A DNA stretch of 64,000 bases from Neckera pumila (lineage: Eukaryota; Streptophyta; Bryopsida; Hypnales; Neckeraceae), in the NCBI GenBank assembly GCA_963969595.1, contig OZ018411.1, positions 5,024,501 through 5,088,500 of the forward strand, read 5' to 3'. The position numbers and the translations under genes were made by a program. Below are positions 33,082 through 44,850 of the stretch, one piece after another. Below the pieces are notes generated by a model. That model made no database searches, was not told the origin of the DNA, and worked only from the letters and a program-made list of their open reading frames with translations. Within the stretch, counting starts at the first letter, position 1, and each line of letters begins with the position of its first letter.

Positions 33082-34720
33082 CACCCACTTTGAGAGTGGT
33101 CAAAGGCTCGAAGGCCCATCTTTGTAATCAAGTTGTGGTGTTGTGGCTTCCCAAGGGCCTTGGTCAGCACATCAGCAACCATAGCTTGGGTAGGCACATA
33201 CTTGAGCTCAATCACCTCATCCTCCACTCATTCACGAATGAAATGGTGTTGCACATCAATGTGCTTCGTTCGAGAGTGGTGGGTGGGATTCTTGGCCAAA
33301 GCAATGGCACCTTGGTTGTCACACAAGGTCTGTGTGCTCCCCTCTTGGACAAGGCCAACATCAGCCAAGAGTTGCCTTAGCCAAATGGCCTCTTTGGTGC
33401 ATTGGCTCATGGCCATGTACTCCGCCTCCGTTGTAGAAAGAGCTATGGTGGGCTGCCTCTTGGAATTCCATGTAATGGCACCCAATCCAAGCATAAACAC
33501 GTAGCTGGTGGTGGATCTCCTATCCCCTTCATCACCGGCCCAATCCGCATCACAAAAGCCATGTAAGATCACATGGGCACCTCCAAGTTGCAACTTCAAA
33601 CCAAGTGTGCCTTGAAGGTACCTCATCACCCTCTTGACCGCTGCCCAATGCTTGGGACCATACTTGGACGTGTGTTGACTCACAACACTCACCGGAAATG
33701 CCAAATCAGGCCTTGTGGCTACCATGGCATACATCAAACAACCCACCGCTGCCTTGTAAGGCACACCTTGCATTTCAGCCCTCACCTCTTCAAACTCTTC
33801 ATCAGTGAGCTTGGGCAACTTTTCATGAGTGTCAAGGGGTGTACCTATGGCTTTGCACTCCTCCATGTTGAACCGCTTGAGAATCTCTTCAAGATACTTG
33901 CGTTGGCTCATGGTGATGGTGCGGGCAGCCCTATCCCTCTTGAACTCCACTCCAAGGCAATAGCTCAACTCTCCAAGATCCGTCATCTCATACTCCATCT
34001 TGAGCATAGTCACCAAATGCTCACAACTTTGCATGATGTACAAAGAGTGATCCGCATGGCCTCTTTGGAAGCCCTTCCTTGCAAACATGGCATCCATATC
34101 TCGATACCATACTCTCCCCGATTGCTTCAACCCGGGGAGTGCCTTCTTCAACTTGCACTTGAGATGCTCTTGGCCTTCCTCCACAAAGCCTTGGGGCTGA
34201 TCCATGTAGATGACCTCCTCTAACTTGGGATTGAGAAACGCCGTCTTCACATCCATTTGGTGCATCTCCAAGTCCATGGCTGCCCCAATCGTCACAACGC
34301 ACCGAATGGTGCTAAACTTGGCAACGGGGGCATATGTCTCATTGAAACCCACGCCTTCCACTTGGGAGAACCTCTAGCAACCAACCTTGCCTTGTACCTC
34401 ACAATGTGACCCAAAGCATCCCTTTTGGTGGAGAACACCCACTTACAACCCACACTTGATCTCTTGGGAGGAAGGGGTGCAAGCTCCCATGTCCCTTTGG
34501 CAATGAGGGCCTTGTACTCCTCTTCCATGGCCAACTCCCACTTGCTTGCATCTTCGCAACACAACACCTCTCCAAGTGTGGATGGATCTCCAAGGAAAGC
34601 CACATTGGCTTGTTTTTCTTGTTGTGGAGGAAGAATGTGATTCAACCACCAATCTCCAAGGGGCTTCCGGGTCCTTGTGGGATAACGGGGCTCCTCCATA
34701 GATTGATCTTGCTCTTCCAA
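33012..34720 (-). pseudogene. Copia reverse transcriptase-RNase H, copy 3, dead
   Basis: Homologous to 27886-29664 but with three lesions. A one-base deletion near 34374 shifts the frame after LVARG. A 69-bp in-frame deletion at about 34010 removes the segment that holds the YVDD catalytic box (SCEHLV joins directly to TMLKMEYE). A CGA-to-TGA change at 33228-33230 stops the frame before the last 70 residues. RNase H motifs TEAEYMAMSQ and CDNQGAIALA remain. This copy cannot reverse transcribe. Confidence 0.9.
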
Positions 34721-36165
34721 GGACTGATCATGCTCTTTCTCCCTTGATGAAGTGCTTGGAGAAGGGGCCGCTTTACTTGGGGTGTGGCCACCTTCTTCTT
34801 GGGCTCAACGAAGTCTTCATCTTCCCCTCCTTGCTCTTCATCTCCTTCATCTTCAATGTGCACTCTTGGAGTTGTGCCCACCTTTTGGGCTGGTCCTCCA
34901 CTTCTCCCACTTGGGCTCATCTCCAAGAGCTTGGGATCAGCTCCTCCATCCTCCAAGAAGGTCACATCTCGACTCTTGATGATGGCCTTGCTCTCCATAC
35001 ACATGAGCCTATACGCCTTGGTTCCTTCACAATAACCAAAGAAAAGACACTTGATGCCCTTGGCATCCAACTTGGTCCTCTTGGCACTTGGGACAAATGC
35101 ATAGGCAATGCACCCGAAGATGCGTATGTGAGACACATTGGGCCTAGTCCCACTCCAAGCTTCTTGGGGTGTCTTGCTTGTCAAGGCTTGTGTGGGGCAC
35201 CAGTTCCTTGTATAAACCGCATTCGACACCGCCTCCCCCCAAAGCTCAAGCTTAAAACCTTGGGCATGAATCATGGACCTTGCCATCTCCACAATGGTGC
35301 GATTAGCACGCTCCGCCACACCGTTTTGTTGAGGAGTGTAAGGGGCTGATGTATGGTGCTCAATGCCATGGGCCTTCAAGTACTCCTCAAAGGCCTTGGA
35401 CACATACTCCCCTCCATTATCCGATCGCAGCACCTTCACCTTGCACTCGGATTGGGCCTCAACAAGGGCCTTCCAAGTCTCAAAACGCCCAAACACCTCA
35501 CTCTTGCACTTCAGCATATACACCCAAATCTTGCGATAGAAATCATCAATGAAGGTCAAAAAGTACCTTGCTCCTCCTATGGTTGTGGTCTTCATGGGCC
35601 CGCACACATCCGAATGCACAAGCTCCAATGGCTTGGTGGCCCGGGTTGCTCCATCCTTGGGGAAGGGTTGCCTTGCTTGTTTGCCCTCAATGCACCCCTT
35701 GCACACCCTAGAACTCCAATCATGCTTGCAAGAAGAGAGGTTCAGCCCCTTCACGATGTGTTGGAGGCTCTTCATGCTCTTCACATTCAAGTGCCCAAGC
35801 CTCCTAGGCCAAAGCTCCACAAGGTCTTCATGGACTGATCCTTGGGCAACACAAGCCACGGAAGTGCCATTCACCTTGGTGAAATGGAGGTTGTACAAAT
35901 TGCCCTCACGAGGGGCTGATGCAATCACAACTCCACTTGGTGCCCTCACAATACCCCCCACCGTGTTGAATTGCACTTTCAAACCTCCCAAAGACAAGTT
36001 GCTCACCGAAAGCAAGTTGGCATGCAACTTGGGGACATGGAGTGCCTCCCGGATTTGGATCCTCTTGGTCTCTCCCTTCACTTGCACCTCCACTAGGATC
36101 TCCCCCATGCCAAGGGCCTCCACCATGCCATTGTCTCCCAAATAAATCTTCTTCCCCGAAATGGG
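34642..36165 (-). CDS. Copia protease end, pre-integrase and integrase, copy 3
   Basis: An open frame following the UAG at 36166-36168; the first ATG is at 36141, giving 499 codons. It is nearly identical to copy 2, with only a handful of residue changes such as NRTIVE for NCTIVE. The pre-integrase CKGC and the core triad (HSDVCGP, SDNGGEY, NGVAERAN) are intact. It ends after the same acidic linker and the same frame change to RT as copy 2. Confidence 0.88.
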   Translation of the reverse strand, partial: PISGKKIYLGDNGMVEALGMGEILVEVQVKGETKRIQIREALHVPKLHANLLSVSNLSLGGLKVQFNTVGGIVRAPSGVVIASAPREGNLYNLHFTKVNGTSVACVAQGSVHEDLVELWPRRLGHLNVKSMKSLQHIVKGLNLSSCKHDWSSRVCKGCIEGKQARQPFPKDGATRATKPLELVHSDVCGPMKTTTIGGARYFLTFIDDFYRKIWVYMLKCKSEVFGRFETWKALVEAQSECKVKVLRSDNGGEYVSKAFEEYLKAHGIEHHTSAPYTPQQNGVAERANRTIVEMARSMIHAQGFKLELWGEAVSNAVYTRNWCPTQALTSKTPQEAWSGTRPNVSHIRIFGCIAYAFVPSAKRTKLDAKGIKCLFFGYCEGTKAYRLMCMESKAIIKSRDVTFLEDGGADPKLLEMSPSGRSGGPAQKVGTTPRVHIEDEGDEEQGGEDEDFVEPKKKVATPQVKRPLLQALHQGRKSMISPWKSKINLWRSPVIPQGPGSPLEIGG

Positions 36166-37059
36166 CTAATAGGTGTGGAAGGCATCTCGATGGCTGGTCA
36201 TATGTTGAGTGGCCCTCGAGTCCACAATCCAAGTGAACATGTTGGCCTTCTCCCCTCCTCCATGGGTGGCAAAGGCAAACTCCTCCTCTTCTTCCCCTTT
36301 GGAAGCTTGGTGTGCACTCTCCTTGTCTTTGGCTTGGCTGCTCCTACAATGCTTGGCAATGTGGCCCGCTTTGTTACACTTGAAGCACGTCCTTGTCTCC
36401 TTGAACGCCTTGGTGGTCCCTCCTTTGCCAAATCTGGAGAGAAGGGCTGATCCCTCCCCTTGGGACTCATTCTCCTTGCGCTTGGTCATCTCATGCATCA
36501 AGCGGGCGATCACAAACTCCATGGTCAGCTCCTTGGTGGGCCTTGTCTCCAATGCGGTGATGAGGAACTCATAAGATGGTGGCAAGCTCTCCAACAAGGT
36601 CATCAGCACATCCCCATCCGTCACGGGGGCCTCCAAACAAGCCAACTCATCCGCAAGAGCCTTGATCTTGTTGACATGATGCAACATGTCATCCTCCTCT
36701 TGCATCTTGCTAGTGAAGAACTTGCGTCGAAGAAAGAGGATGTTGGAGAGGCTCTTGGTCTCGTGGATGTTGCAAAGGGTGGTCCATGCTTGGGCCGGTC
36801 CCTTGCAATGTCGAATGTGAGCAATTTGGCGATCCACAAGGTTGATGACAATGAGAGCAAAGGCCTTTTTCTCCTTCCTCTCAAAGGCCTTCTTGGTCTT
36901 TGGATCCGCATCTTCACTTGGAGGCTCCTCACTCCCATCCACCACCTCCCACAAGTCCTTCTCCGCAAGGATCATCTCCATCTTGAACTTCCACATGCCA
37001 AAGTTCTCCCCATTGAACTTGTCAATGATGCGCACGCCTTCTCCTCCACTTGATGCACC
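36166..37059 (-). pseudogene. Copia gag-protease, copy 3, defective
   Basis: The gag frame is open to the leader (to 37173), but a two-base insertion at the start puts the copy 1 initiator ATG out of frame; the sequence reads HHGASSGGEG instead of MASSGGEG. The zinc knuckle is intact. The protease active site reads DSRA instead of DSGA, which should abolish activity. It ends at the same UAG (36166-36168) as copies 1 and 2. Confidence 0.87.
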
Positions 37060-38138
37060 ATGGTGAAGCACCTCCCACTTGTTGGCAGCACCCCAAGTTT
37101 CTTGGAGAGTTGACAAACTCAATTCAGCCTCCAAACAATCCCTTGGAAGCCAGTTGGGTTGAAATGGCACCAATTAGCCCTTCCAAGGCCCTTCCAAGAT
37201 TCTCCAAAGCCCTAAGAACGACCAAACACTTCTCACAAGTGCATCACCTCCTTTCAACACGAATTCAGCCCCTAATGAAGCTCAAAGCCACCACATGGAC
37301 ATCATGGGCTAGTGCTACTTCAAATCAATAAGCAAACTCACAATGCTCCTTACAAATTAGGTACTCCACCCTACAAGGAGCTGAAGACCTCCAATCAGCC
37401 CTAGCTCGAAGCTACTACTTACAATGAGCACCTCAACTACTCCAACACCCCTAGTTGGATCACCAAGTCACCAAAGAACCCTAATTGGCTCTCAATTGCT
37501 CCACAAAGCTCACAAAGGCACAAATCAGCCCTCTTGGAGTCACAATGTCCACAAATCAGCCCTCTCTCACTCACAAGGGCACAAGTCAGCCCTCTTGGAC
37601 TCACAATGTCCACTAATTTGCCTCACTCACTCACAAGGGCACAAATCAACCCTCAATGGGTGGCAAAATCCTCAAATTTGCGTCACGCACTTACAAAGGC
37701 ACTAGTCAGCCCTCAATGGATGGCAAACACCTCAAGCAACTGAATGATGCCTCCAAGGCTCACAAAAGACTCTCACTAGATTGCAATTGCCACAATTACA
37801 ATCAACAATGCACCTAAGTGCACAATCAGCCCTTAATGGCTCCCAATGTATACTTCTAAGCACAAACTCAAACTAGGATCATGCAATTAGCCCTAACTAG
37901 GTCTAATTACTACCATGAGCAACCTCTCACCCCAAATGTACTCAAAACCTCACAAATCAGCCAACAAAAGCCCAAATGAATTTTTCTTTTTAAATGCACT
38001 TCAAAGCTTTCTTTTGAAAAATGACTCACACCATATGGTTTGTAGGTGAAAAAGTGACAAATGGCTGGTTGCTCTTCCAAGCTCCAAGATCTCCTCCAAA
38101 TGATTTGAATTTCTCCCTCAAGCGCAACTCCAAGTGCA
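37060..38138 (-). repeat. Copia leader, copy 3
   Basis: Homologous to 1146-2140, with the same AATCAGCCCT and TCACTCACAAGGGCAC units in slightly different number. Non-coding. Confidence 0.75.
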
Positions 38139-38151
38139 TGGGCCCATAACC
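38139..38151 (-). other. Primer-binding site, half-tRNA initiator-Met type, copy 3
   Basis: GGTTATGGGCCCA on the minus strand, directly inside LTR c. Identical to the site at 2141-2153. Confidence 0.85.
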
Positions 38152-38407
38152 TATTGAGATTACAAGATATTGGTTGGAGGAAAGGCTTTACTTAGATGGT
38201 AGGAAGATACAAAGATCCATGAGTGGGCTGATCTTATACTAAAAGCCTTTCACTAGTTATCCACAAACCATATGGGATAACTAACCACTATGGGCTGCCT
38301 TTGACTATGAGCAATACTCAAGGCACTCGAAGTCTAACTAAGTGACTAATGCTACTCCTAGTGCTGAATGCACATGGTCTACACTAATATGTACATGTTC
38401 TTCAACA
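38152..38407 (-). repeat. Copia LTR c (5' LTR of copy 3)
   Basis: 256 bp, minus-strand TGTTGAAGAACATGTAC to GTAATCTCAATA. It abuts coding sequence of an older plus-strand Copia element at 38408. Confidence 0.88.
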
Positions 38408-39150
38408 TCGGCAACGAGCTATGTGTTTATGCTTGGAGACGGTGCTTTCTTGTGGAATTCCAAGAAACAACCCACAATTGCCTTGTCTACTACCGAGGCA
38501 GAGTACATGGCCATTAGCCAATGCACGAGGAGGCCATATGGCTAAGGCAACTCATGAGTGATGTTGGACTTGAGCATGAGAAGAGCACAAGTACCATGTG
38601 TGACAATCAAGGCGCCATTGCCTTGGTTAAAAATCCAATTCATCACTCTCGGAGCAAACACATTGACATTCAAACATCATTTCATTCGTGAAAAAGTTGA
38701 AAGTGATGTGATTGAGATGAGGTATATTCCTACAGAGCGCATGGTGGCGGATGTGCTTACCAAATCGCTTGGGAAGCTTCGACACAAAGATCTTCGTAAG
38801 GAGATGGTTTTGACATTATTTTGCAACAAACAAAGTGGGAGTATTGAAGAAAGTGCGTAGTATGGTTTAGATGGTTTGTAGGAGCTCCTAGTATATGCTG
38901 ACCTTAGTTGGATGTTGTAGAGGCTCATACCATGGGCTGACCTTAGTTAGGTGTTGTTAGTAGCCAAATTAATGGGCATTAGAGAGGGCAGCCCTTGTAG
39001 TGGTGATATAACCCGTATGGTTAGTCATAACACTTGGTGGTAAAGTAGTATAAGAGATCAGCCCCTAGCATGGGCTTGAAGCCCTTTTCTCACCCTTGCT
39101 TGTGATACCTCTTCATTGGAATACAATACCTTGGTGTTCTTTTTTTCAAA
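38408..39150 (+). pseudogene. Older Copia RNase H end and probable 3' LTR, plus strand
   Basis: Plus-strand RNase H of a related but distinct Copia family: TSYVFMLGDGAFLWNSKKQP, TEAEYMAISQC, CDNQGAIALV and MVADVLTKSLG. Single-base losses near 38526 and 38683 shift the frame. A purine tract AAAGTGGGAG and TATTGAAGA at 38842 mark the likely start of its 3' LTR, whose end near 39150 is approximate. Copy 3 of the minus-strand family begins exactly at its truncated edge, so the younger array probably inserted into or recombined with it. Confidence 0.82.
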
Positions 39151-40159
39151 ACAAAGATGTTCAAGGCAATCGATCAATGCGATGTATGTGGGAAGCTCAG
39201 AATGCTAATGAGCTTATCAAGCAAAGGTGCAATGTAAGGTTACATTACTAAGAAATGTAGTTGTTTCCATTGTTTTAGAAATAATATTATTAGAAATAAT
39301 AATATTAGAAATAATATTTTTAGATATTAACAAACAATTTCTATTTACTGACATCTTCTATTTCAATCCTAATGTTATTCACAAGGCCCTTATTGTATAT
39401 AGCTATTTTCAATACATATTTTAGGAAGAAAAGTTATTAATACAAAATTTAATCTTTATAGTAGATCCAACTTTCTCCAATATATGATTTTGTAGGCGAT
39501 TCTCGAGGGCCCACATATTTTGTTAATTATTTATTGATGGCATTTGTGAAGGATCATTTTTTGAACCAAAAAAATTAGTTTTTGAAGTTAAATATACTTC
39601 TATTGTGTGAATAGTATAAGATTTGCAAAAGAAAGTTGTGAAAATCTATATTGTACAAAATGTAAAAGAACCAATTATATGTTTAATTTTAAAATCTATA
39701 TATAAAGTACAACCCCCCATGACCAACCACCGCTCCGCCATCATTCGATAGGATTTTTTAAATCTAAGAGAGGCTAGCACTTATTTCCAATTATAAGGTC
39801 TTAGTTTCCAACCATCAATTCTACCATTCTTGTCTCAACACACATGCTTGGTTTGGAATGCCAAAGTAAACAAGAAGCAGTCTTTTAAATAATTGGAATT
39901 GAAAGACTTTATACATTGGACATATGTCAAGGCCAACTTTTGGCTTTATAAATTCATAGTAATTTCAATTCAAGCAATAAAATTACCAATTTTTGGCAAT
40001 CTCCGTCATTTCTATAGAAGCACCTCTGAAAGTCTTTGTTTTGCCTTGCACTAAGGTAAAACAACCCATTGTGGTCAAAATTAGAAGTTTGACCTCACGT
40101 AATTGTTGAAGTTTTTCAAATTTTTTCCCACAGTAGTACAAGTGTGAGAAGCAAAGAGT
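39151..40159. other. Intergenic, no gene recognised
   Basis: AT-rich, with an ATTAGAAATAATATT-type simple repeat near 39280-39320. No gene seen. Confidence 0.4.
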
Positions 40160-40450
40160 ACAATTGAAATTATGTTTTTTTGACAAAGTATGAATTTGCT
40201 ATGAAGTTTTGAAGTTTTCAATGCATTATGGCCCAAAAGAGTCTGTAGACTACCTTAGAACTAATAAAATTTGAATCCATCATGCTCACTTTGCTCACCT
40301 AAAGTAGTCATAGTATTTTCTAACATGGAAGGTTTAAAAAATCATTACTTATAATGAATTTTCACTGAAAACTGGAAGTTCCTAATGAAGTCACTAATCA
40401 CTTCATTACTGTCATATAAGACATATATTGAAGCCAAACTCTCAACAAAT
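40160..40450 (+). repeat. Dispersed repeat R2, second copy
   Basis: Collinear with 19281-19610; see that entry for shared landmarks. Confidence 0.55.
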
Positions 40451-40778
40451 TGAAAAAAACCCATGATGGGGTCATTCCTAAGGTGACCACCATAGGTCAT
40501 CTGACCACAATGGGTTGTATTATATTACTCCTAATCATGTCAAAATTCCTTATTTGGTCGGTTATAGGTGGTTCTACCATAGTTTTCGATGTTTCTATGA
40601 AAAATCAATGTTATAAACATTTATTGAAAATAATTTTTTCAAAAAAGTGATTTTGTATCCAAAAGATTAAATAATGGCACAAGAAGGAAAATCCTCTATG
40701 AAAATGATACATCAATAAATCATGGCAAGGCATAAATATAGGCTTTTAAAAGTTGATACAATGTAATGAGTAGTTTTG

Positions 40779-41240
40779 CAAGTTTTTTTTTTTTTTTTGA
40801 CACAAATGAAATGGAATTTTATTACAAAGAGAAAAATACATATTGTCTCACTACAAGAGAAAGGAGTGTTTTAAGTATAGTCCTAGTAGTATAGTCTTTT
40901 AAGTGATGAGCTTTAGGTAAGGTCTTCAGTAAAATACTAAAAAGACTGTCTTCTTAGTAAAATTTTATTAAGAATCTTACTTAAAGGTCATTACTTGAAA
41001 GACAATACTACTAGGACTATACTTAAAACACCCCTTTCTCTTGTAGTGCAATCTAATCCGTATAAATTGCCGAGCAAGGAAAAAATCCAACCCAATCTAA
41101 CGTAACATTAAGACCAGACTCAACCTAGGACAAGAGAATAGCCTAAAGGCAATGCACAGACCACCGTGGCCTATCACCTTGCTTGTCATCGCTGGCCAAG
41201 CCATCGATTTGGCCTGCTAGGCCACCCTTCATGGCGGCTG
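40779..41240 (-). other. Possible LINE 3' end (poly-A on minus strand), carrying a MITE
   Basis: A T run at about 40782-40798 is followed by TGACACAAATGAAATGG and TTTTATTACAAAGAG, which looks like the 3' end of a minus-strand non-LTR element. The GC-richer sequence after the MITE (41049-41240) may be its continuation. No coding motif supports this. Confidence 0.3.
40849..41048. mobile_element. CACTA-type foldback MITE
   Basis: 200 bp. About 60-bp inverted ends start CACTACAAGAGAAAGG on both sides. The pairing continues inward (CTTTAGGTAAG against CTTTAAGTAAG), so nearly the whole element folds as one hairpin. The flanking three bases (TCT and CAA) do not match, so the target duplication is lost or absent. 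Confidence 0.85.
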
Positions 41241-41395
41241 AAATACAAAACACGTTGGGCAAGTTTTTTTGACTTGATAGAATAGTCAATAATAATCATG
41301 AGCTAATTAAAAACTGATTTTGTAAAATTAATTTACAAAAATTCAAAGGGAACCAGCCATGTGTGATTAAGAATGGATTTTATAAAATTAATTAA

Positions 41396-42318
41396 CCCTT
41401 AAAGGACCATTGTCCCTTTGGGGAACAAATGCGTTTTTGGGTAGGTACCTACGGGCTGAAATTTTATGGTGATTCTTTGAAACTTTTTGAGAAGGTGAAG
41501 AACTGAGAGAGATATGTGGCAGAAAAAAAAATTTGGAATCGGACCTTTGAGCAAGAAGTTATGCCATTTCTTGGAATGCATGGGGAAGGAAGGCAGCAAA
41601 AAAAATTTGCAAAATTTTGAATTTTTTTTTTAAATATTTTTTTTCTCATAGATTATATTTTTGTCTATTTGGAAAGCTTTGATTCATTTCAGTTGGATTT
41701 GCTATGAGGAAGTTATGGACATTCTTGTTTTTCGGGCAGTTAGAGCATCTTCTTGAAAAAAAGAACTTGTAGGATTCATTTCGGAATGCAATTTTTGTAA
41801 TTTTTCAATTCTTTTTTTTTGTGATGGTTTAGTTTTCTTGCTAGAACAATTTCACCATTGGAATTAGTGCATTTTAATTCCATCAAAAATATATGAATAT
41901 TTTAGATTTTCCTTCTATTTCGTACTTACTTCTACTTAACAATTTTTTAAAGAATGATAATTAAGTTTTTTTGATTTTTTGATTTTTTTCCTAGACTCTC
42001 AATTCAATTCTTCACTATAAAGATTTAAAGCTCAAAACGCTGTAGTGCAAAAATTTTAAGTTAAAAATGTTTAAAGTCAAAAAATCTGGTCCAGCAATGT
42101 GCTGAAAATCTTGTTTTTTCCACTTTAAACGCAGATATCTTGCAATCTGTGCGGTCAAAAATTCTGAAATTTTTTCCACACATTCTCATACTAGTTAGGT
42201 ATAAGATTCTATGGTTAGATGTGCAAAAAAAACATTTTTCACATTTTTTTACTCTTTGCTCTAGAAATTATAGTTTTGAGAGTTTTTTGGCAGAAAAAAG
42301 GCCTTGGTCCTTTAGGGG
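41396..42318 (-). mobile_element. TTAA-flanked piggyBac-like element, copy C
   Basis: 923 bp in minus orientation, flanked by TTAA at 41392-41395 and 42319-42322. The ends are CCCTTAAAGGACC on the left and GGTCCTTTAGGGG on the right. Internal landmarks (TGGACATTCTTGTTTTTCGGG, CCACACATTCTCATAC) are the reverse complement of those in copies B and D. Non-coding. Confidence 0.78.
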
Positions 42319-42322
42319 TTAA

Positions 42323-43331
42323 TAAAAAGTAAAACAAGACAACCACGTGCCACTAAAGTATTGTGGTCAAATTTTTCAAAAAAATAATTAATTATTCTAG
42401 AATTCCTCAAAATATACTTGCATTATTAACAACTAAAAGCACAATCAACCATTTTATGATCATTTCCTAACTTGAAGGGGTGGTGAAGATTTCCAAAAAA
42501 CATTTTTTTTGAAGTTTTTTCTTGATGTAGTTTGTCATGTTGTTTTTTCCATAGGTAGTATGAAGGTGTTTATTCCATAAGTTGTATCACGGTGTTTATT
42601 CCATGGGTAGTGTCAAAGTATTTATTCCATGGGTAGTACAAGTAGGCAAGGATTGATTGGTTGGTCCAAACAGTTGCTGGGGATTGTTAGGTGGAATTTG
42701 CTTTTTTTCCTTGTGCACCTTCATTGGTTACAAGGCTTTGTAAAGGATCTTCTATATATTCAATACTTGTAAAAATTGTCATGCATGTACTTAGCTATTC
42801 ATTATTGCATTTGGTCAAAAAAGGCAAACTTTTCATTTGTGAAAAGTTCGAGACATGATCCTCCAAAAGTCATTTTACCTGAGAAAAAAAATTTAATATT
42901 GGTTATTAAGAAGTGAACTTTGATTGCATATATTTCAAAATTTGTATAATCAAATTCATTGTAAATTGAAATGTATACTAATTTGATAGTAATAAACAAG
43001 ATCCAATGGTCATATTTTTGAAAAAATGACTCCAAAAAATATTTTTTGGTTGATCTTTAGAAACAATAGTTAAGAGGTGATTCTCGAGGTGATTCCTAAG
43101 GTGATTTTGGAAGGAAGACCCCTTTGGATCTTTAAAGCTTAACCTTTTAAAGCTTTGAAGCCTAATTTCTAGACAATGAATATATTGAATTCACGTTTTT
43201 TTCTCATTACTGCTTGGATGAAAGTCATCCTAACTTGTGGAGTTACTTTATCAAGATGTTGTCTTATCTAATGGTTATTTGGTGTTACTAGAGTACATTT
43301 TTCTTAAAGTACAAATTTGAAAGTATGTCAA
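42323..43331. other. Intergenic, no gene recognised
   Basis: Contains a three-fold short repeat around TTTATTCCATGGGTAGT (42560-42640). No gene seen. Confidence 0.4.
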
Positions 43332-43822
<491 letters not shown>

Positions 43823-44453
43823 GTGTGTATATGTGTGTAGTTTGCACAGATTAAGAAGTTCAAAAGATTAAGCAAAAGATATAGGACGCATGCATATTTA
43901 AATCTATTTATGTACTGTGGGCACTTTATTCCCACCTTTGGAATAAAGTGTACACAACCAGGCTCTAATTTTTGTCATGGGTAAATTTCTATCAGGTATT
44001 AACACATATAATCCAATTACACCTTCCAACCAGTGGATCTTTGATGTTGTTCCTATTGTTAGCTTTGTCCACTTCCAATTGCTATAAAATCAATAAGATG
44101 TTAGTATTGTTTAGTTGATTTTTACTATGACTGATTAACAATCAAATTATGATTTGGTATTAGTCTACAAGCAAATAGACAAGATGGTATGTAGGATTTA
44201 TTATTTCCTTTCCAAAAGAGTGATGAAAGCTGAAATTGACCTAAATCCCTAACTACGGATTGTGGATGAAGTTAGGATTAATTAATCTCTTTTTCCCTTG
44301 TTGGATAATTTTTGATAAGTTCTTACTATTACTAATGGAAGATAAATTCAAACTACTTCTAAGACTAAATAGTTTTACCTTAAAGATGTTATTTCTATAC
44401 TTGTTGTGGTAAAATAGAATTACTTCTGACTTCCTTGATGAAAGTAATTTACT

Positions 44454-44850
44454 GATGAATTTTGATTGTGTCAGTTCATCAAAATTCTTACGTAATTCTT
44501 TTTTATCCTAAAGTTCTTAATTTTTGACTTCTTGGTTAATTGTTTTTACTGATGAATTTTGAACGTGTCGGTTCATCAAAATTCTTACGTAATTCTTTTT
44601 TATCCTACAGTTCTTAATTTTTGACTATTTGGATAATTGTCAATTACTGGTGAATTTTGACCGTGTCGGTTCATCAAAATTCTTATATAATTCCTTTTAT
44701 TTTTTACTTCTAATACTAACCTAGTTTTACTATCAAGATTTGATTTTTATCTTAAAAGATAAAATAAAAGTACTTTTGACCTCTTTGGTAAAAGTTGTCT
44801 TGTGGATGAATTTTGACTGTTATCCGGTTCATCAAAATTCTTTCGTAATT
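44454..44850 (+). repeat. Tandem repeat with GAATTTTGA/TCAAAATTC stems
   Basis: Units start with GATGAATTTTGA or GGTGAATTTTGA at 44454, 44551, 44649 and 44805. Each is followed by GTGTC(A/G)GTTCATCAAAATTC or a variant, giving a 9-bp stem. The first three units are about 97 bp apart. Confidence 0.75.

Larger units (their letters stand above)
27700..38407 (-). mobile_element. Copia tandem array LTR-internal-LTR-internal-LTR (copies 2 and 3)
   Basis: Two minus-strand Copia bodies share a central LTR. The order is LTR a (27700-27955), copy 2 internal (27956-31879), LTR b (31880-33081, interrupted), copy 3 internal (33082-38151) and LTR c (38152-38407). Copy 2 lacks its leader, primer-binding site and gag start. 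The two bodies are almost identical through integrase. The outer flanks (..CATATT and TCGGC..) show no target duplication. Unequal recombination or head-to-tail insertion followed by deletion would explain the layout. Confidence 0.88.
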
